DNA of 18,451 bases, taken from contig JBCCTH010000032.1 in assembly GCA_039198835.1 (NCBI GenBank), positions 1-18,451 of the forward strand. The letters are read 5' to 3'. The DNA comes from Shimia_B sp039198835 (GTDB taxonomy: Bacteria; Pseudomonadota; Alphaproteobacteria; Rhodobacterales; Rhodobacteraceae). This document shows, piece after piece, positions 1 through 7,238 of the stretch. The stretch's first letter is position 1. Each line of letters begins with the position of its first letter. The position numbers and the translations under genes were made by a program. The notes under the pieces are model-generated. The model had not been told where the DNA came from. It made no database searches and saw only the letters and a list, made by a program, of their open reading frames with translations.

Positions 1-664
1 CGCCCTCGGGCCCGCCCGGGATCTTGGCCAGCACGAGGTGGATGATGTTTTCGGCCATTTCGTGTTCGCCGGCCGAGATCCAGATCTTTTGGCCCGATAT
101 TTTATAGGTGCCGTCGTCCTGGGGCTCGGCCTTTGTGCGCATGAGGCCCAGATCGGTGCCGCAATGGGGCTCGGTCAAGTTCATCGTGCCCGACCATTCG
201 CCAGTGCTCATTTTGGGCAAATAGGTCTGCTTTTGCGCCTCTGATCCGTTGGCAAGGATCGCGGCCATATTCCCATGCGACAGCCCGGGATACATGTTGA
301 ACGCCATATTGGCCGAAACCATAGGCTCCATCGCGGCCGTATGCATGATGTAAGGGAGGCCCTGACCGCCATATTCCTCGGGCATGTCCATGGCCATCCA
401 GCCGCCTTCCGCCATTTGATCATAGGCCGCCTTGAACCCTGCGGGCACGCGAACGACACCATTTTCAAGGCGGCACCCCTCCTTGTCGCCCACTGTGTTG
501 AGCGGGTGCAGAACCTCCATCGCGAGCTTGCCTGCCTCGCTCAGCACGGCCTCGGTGAAGTCACGGTCGAGATCGGCATAGCCCGGCACATCCTGCTCTG
601 AGAGCTTGAGCATATCGTGCAGGATGAATTGTTGGTCCTTGGTGGGGGCGGTGAAGCTGGGCAT
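1..664 (-). CDS. Acyl-CoA dehydrogenase, N-terminal part (runs off the window)
   Basis: The first 221 codons of a flavin-dependent acyl-CoA dehydrogenase are visible; the rest lies beyond the left edge. It would oxidise an acyl-CoA to the 2-enoyl-CoA, the first step of beta-oxidation or a related pathway. The visible part holds the N-terminal helical domain, including the stretch EEYGGQGLPY, and the start of the middle beta domain with NLTEPHCGTDLG, where the flavin and substrate thioester are bound in this family. The sequence resembles the long (about 590-residue) subgroup that also contains DmdC, the methylmercaptopropionyl-CoA dehydrogenase, so the substrate cannot be fixed from this fragment. 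The start is supported by an AGGGAG ribosome site just upstream. It lies 29 bases after the MerR gene at 694-1092 and is probably co-transcribed with it. Confidence 0.9.
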   Translation of the reverse strand, partial: MPSFTAPTKDQQFILHDMLKLSEQDVPGYADLDRDFTEAVLSEAGKLAMEVLHPLNTVGDKEGCRLENGVVRVPAGFKAAYDQMAEGGWMAMDMPEEYGGQGLPYIMHTAAMEPMVSANMAFNMYPGLSHGNMAAILANGSEAQKQTYLPKMSTGEWSGTMNLTEPHCGTDLGLMRTKAEPQDDGTYKISGQKIWISAGEHEMAENIIHLVLAKIPGGPEG

Positions 665-693
665 GCGGATCTCCCTAATGCGCGTGCTGATCT

Positions 694-1092
694 TTATTGG
701 GCTGCTTGATGGGTTTCGGTATCGGCGAGAATTTGGTCGGCCCAGGTGAGTTGGTCGCGTAAATCCTCGATTGCAGAGGCAAGCTCATCGCGCTGGGCGA
801 TCATACCGTCGAGGTGCTTTTGCCCGATCTCGCGGGTTTTGCGGAGCTGGGTCGTCTGACAATCGCCGATATCGTAGAGTTCGAGAAGCTGACGGATCTC
901 TTCGAGCGAGAAGCCGAAGCGCTTGCCGCGCAATATGAGCTTGAGGCGCGCGCGGTCGCGGCGCGTGAAAAGGCGCTTGGTGCCTTCACGGATCGGGGCC
1001 AGCAGCTCTTTGGCTTCATAGAAGCGCAGAGTGCGGGGGGTGACATCGAATGTGTTGCACATTTCACGGATCGTCATCGTCTGTTCGGTCAT
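694..1092 (-). CDS. MerR-family transcriptional regulator (proximal copy)
   Basis: This 132-residue regulator has the MerR winged helix-turn-helix at about residues 6-75, with the signature TPRTLRFYEAKELL followed by RLKLILRGKRFGFSLEEI. A long helix at about 80-120 forms the dimerising antiparallel coiled coil. There is no C-terminal ligand domain and no cysteine-rich metal loop, so it is unlike the MerR or CueR metal sensors. It is closer to the short MerR regulators of fatty-acid and branched-chain amino-acid breakdown (LiuR-like). A GAGGAAAC ribosome site precedes the ATG. It sits directly upstream of the acyl-CoA dehydrogenase on the same strand, which suggests that it controls that gene and itself. 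A probable operator lies at 1164-1193. The role is inferred from family and context. Confidence 0.88.
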   Translation of the reverse strand: MTEQTMTIREMCNTFDVTPRTLRFYEAKELLAPIREGTKRLFTRRDRARLKLILRGKRFGFSLEEIRQLLELYDIGDCQTTQLRKTREIGQKHLDGMIAQRDELASAIEDLRDQLTWADQILADTETHQAAQ

Positions 1093-1163
1093 CTCTGTTT
1101 CCTCAGCGGCGTCTTGCGGGTCTCGCAGAGGTGCAGAATCGAGCTTGAGCCTACAAGCAAAGG

Positions 1164-1193
1164 TGACGTGAACGTAAATATGACGCCGCGTCA
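1164..1193 (-). promoter_or_regulatory. Operator-like ACGT-rich double dyad upstream of the MerR gene
   Basis: Two adjacent symmetrical elements lie 72-101 bases upstream of the MerR start at 1092. The first, TGACGTGAACGTAAA (1164-1178), has facing ACGT cores separated by GA and resembles, from memory, the LiuR-type MerR operator. The second, TGACGCCGCGTCA (1181-1193), is a perfect 5+3+5 palindrome. Their position suggests autoregulation or cross-regulation by the MerR pair. Binding is inferred, and I could not place a convincing -35/-10 pair. Confidence 0.45.
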
Positions 1194-1280
1194 GAACGGG
1201 CGGCTGAATGATCGCGCAAGTTTACCCATGGTCACGCGCAATTTTCTTCAATCCAAAGCGCTTTGAATGCTGGTTGCGGG

Positions 1281-1296
1281 GTAAGGAAATCCTTAC
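1281..1296. repeat. Perfect 7-bp inverted repeat between the two MerR genes
   Basis: GTAAGGAAATCCTTAC consists of two perfect 7-base arms around AA. It lies 36 bases beyond the stop of the distal MerR gene and 190 bases upstream of the proximal one. No T-run follows on the minus strand and the loop is too small for a normal terminator, so a protein-binding site is likelier. The function is unknown. Confidence 0.35.
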
Positions 1297-1331
1297 GGGG
1301 AACGCGACGTCGCGCTTCCCCTGACTCGGCG

Positions 1332-1706
1332 TCATGCGCTTGACAGGTCTCTTTTCAGACTGTCTTTGAGGCCTTCGAGCTCGCCGATGACCTCATCAAG
1401 TTCGACCCGCTTCTTGCGAAGCTCGATGAGCTGACGCTCCGCATATTCGATAAAAAGCTCGGTTTGCTTTTCGCTGCCCTCGTTTTCATAGACCAAAAGC
1501 CATTGCCGCAATTCCTCGAGGGAAAAGCCCCAGCGCCGGCCGCGCAGGATCAGCGTCATGCGGGCGATCTCGGTGGGGCCGTAAAAGCGAGCGCGCCCCT
1601 CGCGCTCGGGAGAAAGCAGCTCGATATATTCGTAATAGCGCAGCGTGCGCGGTGTTACATCGAACTTCGCGCACATGTCTTTGAACGATAGGCGTATCTC
1701 GGCCAT
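1332..1706 (-). CDS. MerR-family transcriptional regulator (distal copy)
   Basis: This 124-residue MerR protein is clearly paralogous to the neighbour at 694-1092. Both share a DVTPRTLR(F/Y)YE recognition region, LILRG(K/R)R, and GFSLEE(I/L)RQ within the winged helix-turn-helix at about residues 6-75. The C-terminal half (about 80-120) is a charged helix typical of the MerR dimerisation coil, with no metal-binding cysteines. The start is supported by GGGAGGAG just upstream on the minus strand. It is separated from the proximal copy by 239 bases containing operator-like dyads, so the two genes may be transcribed separately. It is divergent from the thioesterase genes at 1831 across a 124-base gap and could also act there. 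A regulator of acyl-CoA breakdown is the likely role, inferred from context. Confidence 0.87.
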   Translation of the reverse strand: MAEIRLSFKDMCAKFDVTPRTLRYYEYIELLSPEREGRARFYGPTEIARMTLILRGRRWGFSLEELRQWLLVYENEGSEKQTELFIEYAERQLIELRKKRVELDEVIGELEGLKDSLKRDLSSA

Positions 1707-1830
1707 CGGTCTCCTCCCGTTTCAAATGGTACCGGGGTTCCACCGAAATTCAACAAGTGCTTTGCGCGAATGCGAGGGAGCGCTAAGGGGAGCGGGCTCA
1801 AACGAGCCACTCAACAGGAGGCGACGCGGC

Positions 1831-2256
1831 ATGCGGGCCGATCCCAAAGACATTGCGCGCAAATTCATCGAGGCCATCCCCCATGCTCAGGCGCTCGATA
1901 TCGAGATCACCCATATCGAAGGCGGCGTCGCGGAAATGCGCATGCCCTATGCGGCGCGGTTGATCGGCGATCCGCTCACCGGCGTGATCGCGGGCGGGGC
2001 CGTTTCAGCTTTAATGGATACTTGCGGTGGAGCGGCTGTTTTGTGTCACCCCGCGCAGCCCATCGGCACAGCGACCCTCGACTTGCGCATTGACTACATG
2101 CGCTCGGCCTCGCCCGGTCAGGCGATCTTGGCGCGGGCGGAATGCTATCATGTGGCGCGCTCGGTGGCTTTCGTGCGGGCAACGGCTTTTGATGATGACC
2201 GGGAGCACCCGGTGGCGACCGCTGCGGGCGCTTTCACGCTGGAGCGCGGGACATGA
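1831..2256 (+). CDS. PaaI-type hotdog-fold thioesterase, first of a pair
   Basis: This 141-residue protein has the hotdog fold of the PaaI/4HBT thioesterases, which hydrolyse acyl-CoA thioesters. The central-helix region reads LIGDPLTGVIAGG and then LMDTCGG, followed by the DLRIDYMR strand typical of the family. Compared with classical PaaI and with the next gene, the usual Asn is Asp47 and the His of HGG is Ala54, while the acidic Asp63 is kept. The start at 1831 is chosen because AGGAGG lies 9 bases upstream; the frame is open from 1645, but that extension is antisense to the MerR gene and out of character. The stop overlaps the next start by four bases (ATGA), which implies translational coupling. 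The substrate is unknown. Confidence 0.85.
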   Translation: MRADPKDIARKFIEAIPHAQALDIEITHIEGGVAEMRMPYAARLIGDPLTGVIAGGAVSALMDTCGGAAVLCHPAQPIGTATLDLRIDYMRSASPGQAILARAECYHVARSVAFVRATAFDDDREHPVATAAGAFTLERGT

Positions 2257-2756
2257 GCGCCAAATCAGATCTCCAGGCGCTCAAAAGGCGGCGCGATACG
2301 CTTCTCGCCGCGCTTGTTGAAAGCTTTCCCTACGCGCAGTTTCTCGGCATCACCTTTGATCGCCGGGGGGATGAGCTCACTGGCGTGCTGGCCTATGATG
2401 ACAAGCTCATCGGCAATCCGCTTTTGCCCGCGCTCCATGGCGGCGTGACGGCTGCTTTCCTTGAAACGACAGCGATCACCGCGCTGAGCTGGAATGCGCT
2501 TTGGAACGATCTTGAAGCGGGTGTGATCAAGACCGACACGCCCGGCGCGCTCACCTTGCCGCGCCTGCCAAAGACCATCGATATCACGGTCGATTATCTG
2601 AGGTCGGGCCTGCCGCGCGATGCCTATGCCCGCGCCCGCATCACCCGATCCGGGCGCAGATATGCCTCTGTTCAGGTTGAGGCATGGCAGGACAACAGGG
2701 ATCGTCCGTTCGCGCATGCGACCGGGCATTTTCTGATGCCGCGACGAGATGACTGA
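2253..2756 (+). CDS. PaaI-type hotdog-fold thioesterase, second of a pair
   Basis: This 167-residue hotdog thioesterase is related to the preceding protein. KLIGNPLLPALHGG here aligns position for position with RLIGDPLTGVIAGG there. It keeps the family Asn55 and His62 (HGG), and has Glu71 where the partner has Asp63. The TIDITVDYLRSG strand and the C-terminal strand SVQVEAWQD complete the fold. It carries a longer N-terminal helix and an insertion at about residues 85-100 relative to the partner. It starts inside the stop of the first thioesterase (ATGA) and overlaps the MATE gene by eight bases, so the three genes are almost certainly one operon. Hydrolysis of an acyl-CoA is the expected reaction; the acyl group is not evident. 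Confidence 0.85.
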   Translation: MSAKSDLQALKRRRDTLLAALVESFPYAQFLGITFDRRGDELTGVLAYDDKLIGNPLLPALHGGVTAAFLETTAITALSWNALWNDLEAGVIKTDTPGALTLPRLPKTIDITVDYLRSGLPRDAYARARITRSGRRYASVQVEAWQDNRDRPFAHATGHFLMPRRDD

Positions 2757-4059
2757 AGCCCAGACCCACCGGCGCGTGCTCAAGATCGCTTTACCGGTGG
2801 TTTTGTCCAACATCACTGTGCCGCTCCTTGGTCTGGTTGATACCGGCACCATCGGCCAGCTCGGCGAGGCGGCACCGATCGGTGCGGTGGGGCTCGGCGC
2901 GATCATCCTGTCGACGCTTTACTGGTTCTTTGGGTTCCTGCGCATGGGCACGACGGGGCTTGCCGGGCAAGCGCTCGGCGCAGGCGATGAGCGCGAGCTT
3001 GACGCCGTGCTGGCGCGCGCGCTTTTGGTCGGCGCTTTGGCGGGCCTCGTTTTGTTGATTTTGCAAAGCCCGCTGATCGCACTTGCGCTTTGGGTGGCCC
3101 CTGCAACTTCGGGGGTTGAGAGCCTCGCTCGCGACTATCTGGCGATCCGTGTCTTCGCGGCGCCCGCCGCCATCGCGCTTTACGGCATCACCGGCTGGCT
3201 CATCGCCCAGGAAAGGACGCGGGCCGTGCTTGTGCTTCAGCTTTGGATGAACGGGCTCAACATCGCGCTCAATTTCTGGTTCGTCCTGGGCTTCGGCTGG
3301 GGGGTCGCCGGGGTTGCCTGGGCAAGTTTCATCGCAGAATGGTTGGGCCTTGCTTTGGGGCTTTGGTTTTGTCTGCCGGTCTTTGGCCGCCCGCATTGGC
3401 GCGCGCGGGCGCTTCTTTTGCAGCCCGCGCGGCTGGCGCAGCTGCTCAGTGTGAGCGCCGATATCACAGTGCGTTCCGTGCTTTTGATGGCGGCTTTCAC
3501 CTCGTTTCTTTTCTTGGGCGCGCGCATGGGCGAGGTGACTCTGGCGGCCAATCAGATCCTTTTGCAGTTCATTCATCTGACGAGCTACGCGCTTGACGGG
3601 TTTGCTTTTGCCTCTGAGGCGCTTGTGGCTCAAGCGATGGGCGCACGCCGCAAGCGCGGCATTCGCGCAGCGACGCGGGTGACCTTTCTGTGGGGTTTTG
3701 GCTCTGCGCTGGTCTTGACGCTGCTCTTCTTGATCGCGGGCGGGGCGATCATTGATTTGCTGACAACCGCAGAGGATGTCCGTGCCGAGGCACGCGCCTA
3801 TCTCCCTTGGGTTTGGGCGCTGCCGCTTGTGGCGGCGGGCTCTTTTCTCATCGACGGGGTGTTTATCGGCGCGACGCGCACTGCCGATATGCGCGATATG
3901 ATGGTCGTTTCGTTCGGGTGCTATGCGTTTGCCGTGGTTCTCTTTCTCCCGGTGCTGGGCAACCATGGCCTTTGGGCGGCTGTGACCCTCTTTTTCCTCG
4001 CCCGCTTCGCAACCCTGATGGCGCGCTATCCGCGCGTTGAAGCGGCGGCAGGCAGCTAA
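2749..4059 (+). CDS. MATE-family efflux transporter (DinF/NorM-like)
   Basis: This is a 436-residue polytopic membrane protein with about twelve hydrophobic segments in two related halves, the usual size for MATE (multidrug and toxic compound extrusion) transporters. The N-terminal ALPVVLSNITVPLLGLVDT and the following GTTGLAGQALGAGD are characteristic of the DinF branch. These proteins export cationic drugs or metabolites in exchange for Na+ or H+ across the inner membrane. The gene starts within the end of the second thioesterase, so it is translationally coupled to an acyl-CoA hydrolase pair, which is unusual for a pure drug pump. Its TAA shares bases with the TAG of the convergent pyrD. 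The substrate is unknown. Confidence 0.92.
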   Translation: MTEAQTHRRVLKIALPVVLSNITVPLLGLVDTGTIGQLGEAAPIGAVGLGAIILSTLYWFFGFLRMGTTGLAGQALGAGDERELDAVLARALLVGALAGLVLLILQSPLIALALWVAPATSGVESLARDYLAIRVFAAPAAIALYGITGWLIAQERTRAVLVLQLWMNGLNIALNFWFVLGFGWGVAGVAWASFIAEWLGLALGLWFCLPVFGRPHWRARALLLQPARLAQLLSVSADITVRSVLLMAAFTSFLFLGARMGEVTLAANQILLQFIHLTSYALDGFAFASEALVAQAMGARRKRGIRAATRVTFLWGFGSALVLTLLFLIAGGAIIDLLTTAEDVRAEARAYLPWVWALPLVAAGSFLIDGVFIGATRTADMRDMMVVSFGCYAFAVVLFLPVLGNHGLWAAVTLFFLARFATLMARYPRVEAAAGS

Positions 4060-5117
4060 GCGCGCGCGAGCCAGCGCGCGCGGTCGAGGCCAACCGCATC
4101 GGCCACATGGGCGAGCCCGTCTTGCGCAAGGCGGGCGTTGAGGCCTGTGTTGATCTCCGAGACAAGCCCCATGCCAGAATAAATGAGCGCGGTGTAAAGC
4201 TGAATGGCCGAAGCTCCCGCGCGGATTTTGGCATAAGCATCCTCCGCCGAGGCGATCCCCCCGACCCCGATGAGGGGAAGCGCCGTCAGCGTCGAGAGCC
4301 GGGCGAGGAGACGCGTGGAGCGATCGAAAAGCGGTTTGCCCGAAAGCCCGCCCTTCTCGGACGCGTGTCTTGAAACAAGTCCGTCCCGCGCCAGCGTGGT
4401 ATTTGTCGCGATGATCGCGTCGATCTGCATCTCCTCGGAAATCGCGGCGATGTCTTCGAGTTCTCTTTCGCTGAGATCGGGGGCGATCTTGAGAAAGACG
4501 GGAGGTGAAGTAGCGGCGCTCGCGCGCGCGTCCATGACGCCGTGGAGCAAAGCGCGCAACGCGTCGCGCCCCTGAAGATCGCGCAGCTTTTCCGTGTTTG
4601 GGGAGCTGATATTGACGGTGGCGAAGGCGATATGGGGCGCTGAGCGCGCCAGCACGGTGGCGTAGTCGCGCGCGCGATCGGGGCTTTCCTTGTTCGCGCC
4701 AAGATTGAGGCCGAGCGGAGCCGCCCCGCGATAGGCCGCGAGGCGCTCGGCGATGGTCTCCATCCCGTCATTGTTAAACCCGAAGCGGTTGATCGCCGCG
4801 CGATCCTCAGACAGCCGAAACAATCTGGGTGTTGGATTGCCGGGTTGGGGCAGGGGGGTTGCGGCCCCCACTTCAAGCCAGCCAAAGCCCATGAGCGCGA
4901 GCTTGCCCGCCGCTTCCGCGTTCTTGTCAAACCCCGCCGCGAGGCCGAGCGGGCTTGCGAGATCAAGGCCACAAAGCCGGGTGTTCAGGCGCGGCAAGGC
5001 AAGGGCCTTTGGCCGTGCAACCAAACCGGCATTCAGCGCCTTGAGCGCAAGCCCATGGGCGCGCTCGGGATCAAAGCGATGCAGCAAGGCGATGGACGCC
5101 CGATCAAGCAGGCTCAC
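4056..5117 (-). CDS. pyrD: Quinone-dependent dihydroorotate dehydrogenase (class 2)
   Basis: PyrD oxidises dihydroorotate to orotate, the fourth step of de novo UMP synthesis, passing electrons through FMN to membrane quinone. The 353-residue protein has the N-terminal membrane-associating helix of class 2 enzymes (RASIALLHRFDPERAHGLA). It then shows the FMN barrel motifs GLAAGFDKNAEA (58-69), NRFGFNNDG (110-118), NISSPNT (169-175, which holds the catalytic serine), KIAPDLSE, ATNTTLAR and the phosphate-binding IGVGGIASAEDA. The class 2 assignment rests on the N-terminal extension and the serine base. The start overlaps the upstream DUF952 gene by four bases, so the two are coupled. It ends convergently on the MATE gene, with overlapping stop codons and a GC-rich hairpin. 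Confidence 0.97.
   Translation of the reverse strand: MSLLDRASIALLHRFDPERAHGLALKALNAGLVARPKALALPRLNTRLCGLDLASPLGLAAGFDKNAEAAGKLALMGFGWLEVGAATPLPQPGNPTPRLFRLSEDRAAINRFGFNNDGMETIAERLAAYRGAAPLGLNLGANKESPDRARDYATVLARSAPHIAFATVNISSPNTEKLRDLQGRDALRALLHGVMDARASAATSPPVFLKIAPDLSERELEDIAAISEEMQIDAIIATNTTLARDGLVSRHASEKGGLSGKPLFDRSTRLLARLSTLTALPLIGVGGIASAEDAYAKIRAGASAIQLYTALIYSGMGLVSEINTGLNARLAQDGLAHVADAVGLDRARWLARA
4060..4081. repeat. GCGCGCGC inverted repeat at the MATE/pyrD convergence
   Basis: Two 8-base GCGCGCGC arms (4060-4067 and 4074-4081) enclose the loop GAGCCA immediately after the MATE stop and within the last codons of pyrD. No U-tract follows in either direction, so it is not a standard intrinsic terminator. 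It could slow polymerase or stabilise the mRNA ends where the genes meet. The function is inferred. Confidence 0.4.
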
Positions 5118-5476
5118 GCCAAAGCGCCTCCAACGGCATCGGGGAAGACATGGCTGTCACCCGCGCGCGGCAGCGGTGCCGCCCAGGCCACATCTGTCAG
5201 CGCAAGAGCGCGATAAAGATGCGGAAAGAGCCCGCCGCCCCGAGAAACTTCCCATTTGAGGTCTTGACCCAGAGCGTTTGTATCGACGGCCACCAAAACC
5301 AGATCGCCCTCCGCCGCGAAATGCAAGGCCGCCGTCGCGCGGACCTGCTCGGCGGTGGAAAAATGAATGTACCCGTCGTTCAGATCGATGGGTGCGCCCT
5401 GCGTCTGGCCCTCGCTTTCGAGGACTACCCATTCCGCGGGCCTGAAGAGTTTGTAGATCAACATCCTTTTGTGCAT
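5114..5476 (-). CDS. DUF952 domain protein
   Basis: This 120-residue protein matches the DUF952 family, small cytoplasmic proteins of unknown activity. The family-typical stretches are IYKLFRPAEW near the N-terminus, then DLNDGYIHFSTAEQV and the C-terminal FPHLYRALAL. The GYIHFSTAEQ segment is the most conserved visible part. The start is uncertain: the ATG at 5476 gives MHKRMLIYKL, but the ATG at 5464 is equally close to the conserved core, and neither has a strong ribosome site. The stop overlaps the pyrD start by four bases, so it is co-translated with pyrD. The pairing is seen in related genomes as far as I recall, but no role in pyrimidine synthesis is established. Confidence 0.85.
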   Translation of the reverse strand: MHKRMLIYKLFRPAEWVVLESEGQTQGAPIDLNDGYIHFSTAEQVRATAALHFAAEGDLVLVAVDTNALGQDLKWEVSRGGGLFPHLYRALALTDVAWAAPLPRAGDSHVFPDAVGGALA

Positions 5477-5514
5477 GCCGCGCGCTAAGCGCGTGCGTCA
5501 AGTCGGATTTGTCA

Positions 5515-5527
5515 TGCAAGCGTTGCA
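5515..5527. promoter_or_regulatory. Dyad TGCAA-GCG-TTGCA in the divergent DUF952/nucleotidase gap
   Basis: This perfect 5+3+5 inverted repeat lies 53 bases upstream of the nucleotidase start and 39 bases upstream of the DUF952 start, where an operator would be expected. It looks like a LacI/PurR-type site with one base missing at the centre. No regulator gene is nearby. Promoter elements could not be placed with confidence. Confidence 0.3.
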
Positions 5528-5579
5528 ATCTGGACCGAAACGCGGACACTATCGGGACGATCTAGATAGGAGTTTTTCA

Positions 5580-7154
5580 ATGCGCATGCTCGCAACCACC
5601 TCGGCTCTTGCCCTCATGGGCGGGGTCGCCTCGGCGGATTACACGCTTCACATCATTCATATTAATGACCTTCACAGCCGGATTGAGCCGATCAATCGCT
5701 TCGATAGCACCTGCTCGGCCGAAGATGACGCCGCGGGCGAGTGCTTCGGCGGTGTGGCGCGCGTCAAAACAATGATCGACGGATTGCGCGAAGAGCTTGC
5801 AGGCGAGAATGTGATCGTCGTGGATGCAGGCGACCAGTTCCAGGGCTCGCTTTTCTTTGCCACGTATAGCGGTGCCGCTGCCGCAGAGTTCATGAACGAG
5901 ATCGGGTTCGATGTCATGACCTCGGGAAATCATGAATTCAACAATGGGCCTGAAGGGTTGGCCTCGTTCATCGACGCGGTGAACTTCCCCGTGATGGCGG
6001 GCAATCTCGATGTATCCGGTTCGAATGTGCTCAACGGCAAGCTTCTTGACCGCGTGATCCTCGACATTGGCGGCGAGAGGATCGGGCTCGTGTCAGCGCT
6101 CACCAACGACACGGTCGAGATTTCCGCGCCCGGGCCTTCTGTCGTCTTCCAGGACGAGATCGAAAGCCTCCAACAGGATGTGGCCGAGCTTGAGGCCGAA
6201 GGGGTCGACAAGATCATCGCCATCACCCATGTCGGCCTGCCGCTCGATCTTGAGATCGCGCAAGAGGTCGAGGGGCTCGATGCCATTATCGGCGGCCATT
6301 CCCACACGCTTCTTTCAAACATGGATGAAGACGCGGCCGCCTATCCCCAGCTCATCGCGGGGGGGATCCCTGTCGTGCAGGCCTATGCCTATTCAAAATA
6401 TGTTGGCCATCTGACGCTGACATTCGACGATGACGGCGCGGTCACCGCATCGCAGGGCGACACGAAGATCCTCGATGCCTCCGTTACGCCCGATGCGGGC
6501 ATCGCCGCGCGCGTCATGGAGCTCGCAGCGCCCATCGAAGATCTCAAGAACATGGTCGTGGGCGACGCGCCCGAGGCGATCAACGGCGACCGCTCGGTCT
6601 GCCGCGCCGAGGAATGCCCGATGGGCAATCTCGTGGCGACAGCGATGCTCGAACGCGTCAAAGACCAAGGCATCAGCATCGCCATCCAGAATGGCGGCGG
6701 GCTGCGCGCTTCCATCGATGCCGGGGAGGTGACGATGGGCGAGGTTTTGACGGTGCTGCCCTTCCAAAACACGCTCGCCACCTTCCAGCTCAGCGGCGCC
6801 AATGTTGTCGCGGCGATTGAAAACGGGGTCAGCCGGATCGAAGACGGATCCGGCCGCTTCCCGCAGGTTGCGGGCCTCAAATACACGTTTGACAGCGCCG
6901 CCGAGCCGGGCAGCCGTGTCAGCGATGTGATGGTCGCCACAGATGGCGGGTTTGAGCCCATTGACCCTGCGGCGATCTATGGCGTGGTGTCCAACAACTT
7001 CATGCGCGGTGGCGGTGACGGCTACGCTATGTTCGAAACAGAAGGCATGAACGCTTATGATTTCGGGCCCGACGTGGCCGATGTCGTGGCTGAATTCATC
7101 GGGGCGAACGGCACGTCGGCCGCGATGCTCGACGGACGCATCACCCGCAACTAA
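5580..7154 (+). CDS. Periplasmic bifunctional metallophosphatase/5'-nucleotidase (UshA-like)
   Basis: This 524-residue secreted enzyme releases phosphate from 5'-nucleotides in the periplasm, allowing nucleoside uptake. A signal peptide (residues 1-19, predicted cut ASA|D) precedes the calcineurin-like metallophosphatase domain. The metal ligands are visible as Asp30 and His32 (NDLHSR), Asp85 (AGDQFQGS), GNHE (116-119), His217 (ITHVG) and GGHSH (238-242). The C-terminal 5'-nucleotidase substrate domain includes NGGGLRASI (371-379) and GGGDGYAMF near residue 480. The start at 5580 is chosen because AGGAG lies 8 bases upstream and a signal peptide begins there; the frame is open further upstream. 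It is followed by a strong terminator, so it is probably monocistronic. It is divergent from the DUF952-pyrD pair. Confidence 0.95.
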   Translation: MRMLATTSALALMGGVASADYTLHIIHINDLHSRIEPINRFDSTCSAEDDAAGECFGGVARVKTMIDGLREELAGENVIVVDAGDQFQGSLFFATYSGAAAAEFMNEIGFDVMTSGNHEFNNGPEGLASFIDAVNFPVMAGNLDVSGSNVLNGKLLDRVILDIGGERIGLVSALTNDTVEISAPGPSVVFQDEIESLQQDVAELEAEGVDKIIAITHVGLPLDLEIAQEVEGLDAIIGGHSHTLLSNMDEDAAAYPQLIAGGIPVVQAYAYSKYVGHLTLTFDDDGAVTASQGDTKILDASVTPDAGIAARVMELAAPIEDLKNMVVGDAPEAINGDRSVCRAEECPMGNLVATAMLERVKDQGISIAIQNGGGLRASIDAGEVTMGEVLTVLPFQNTLATFQLSGANVVAAIENGVSRIEDGSGRFPQVAGLKYTFDSAAEPGSRVSDVMVATDGGFEPIDPAAIYGVVSNNFMRGGGDGYAMFETEGMNAYDFGPDVADVVAEFIGANGTSAAMLDGRITRN

Positions 7155-7171
7155 GGTTTTGCAGATTTCGG

Positions 7172-7213
7172 GGCGCGCCGCAGATTTCGCCGCGGCGCGC
7201 CTCTTTTGTTTTC
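7172..7213 (+). terminator. Intrinsic terminator after the 5'-nucleotidase
   Basis: A 10-bp perfect stem, GGCGCGCCGC (7172-7181) with GCGGCGCGCC (7192-7201), closes a 10-base loop and is followed by TCTTTTGTTTT. It starts 17 bases after the nucleotidase stop and insulates the methyltransferase downstream. Confidence 0.9.
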
Positions 7214-7238
7214 CGCTTTAGAGCGGCACATAGGCGCC

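Noticed and set aside
1645..1830. N-terminal extension of the first thioesterase
   Set aside because: It overlaps the MerR start on the other strand, has no family similarity, and a strong AGGAGG directs the start at 1831.
2791..3966. Long minus-strand open frame of 391 codons
   Set aside because: It is a shadow of the MATE gene in GC-rich DNA, with low-complexity charged residues and no family.
5509..5530. Pho box before the 5'-nucleotidase
   Set aside because: TTGTCAT matches one half-site, but the second half-site 11 bases on does not match.
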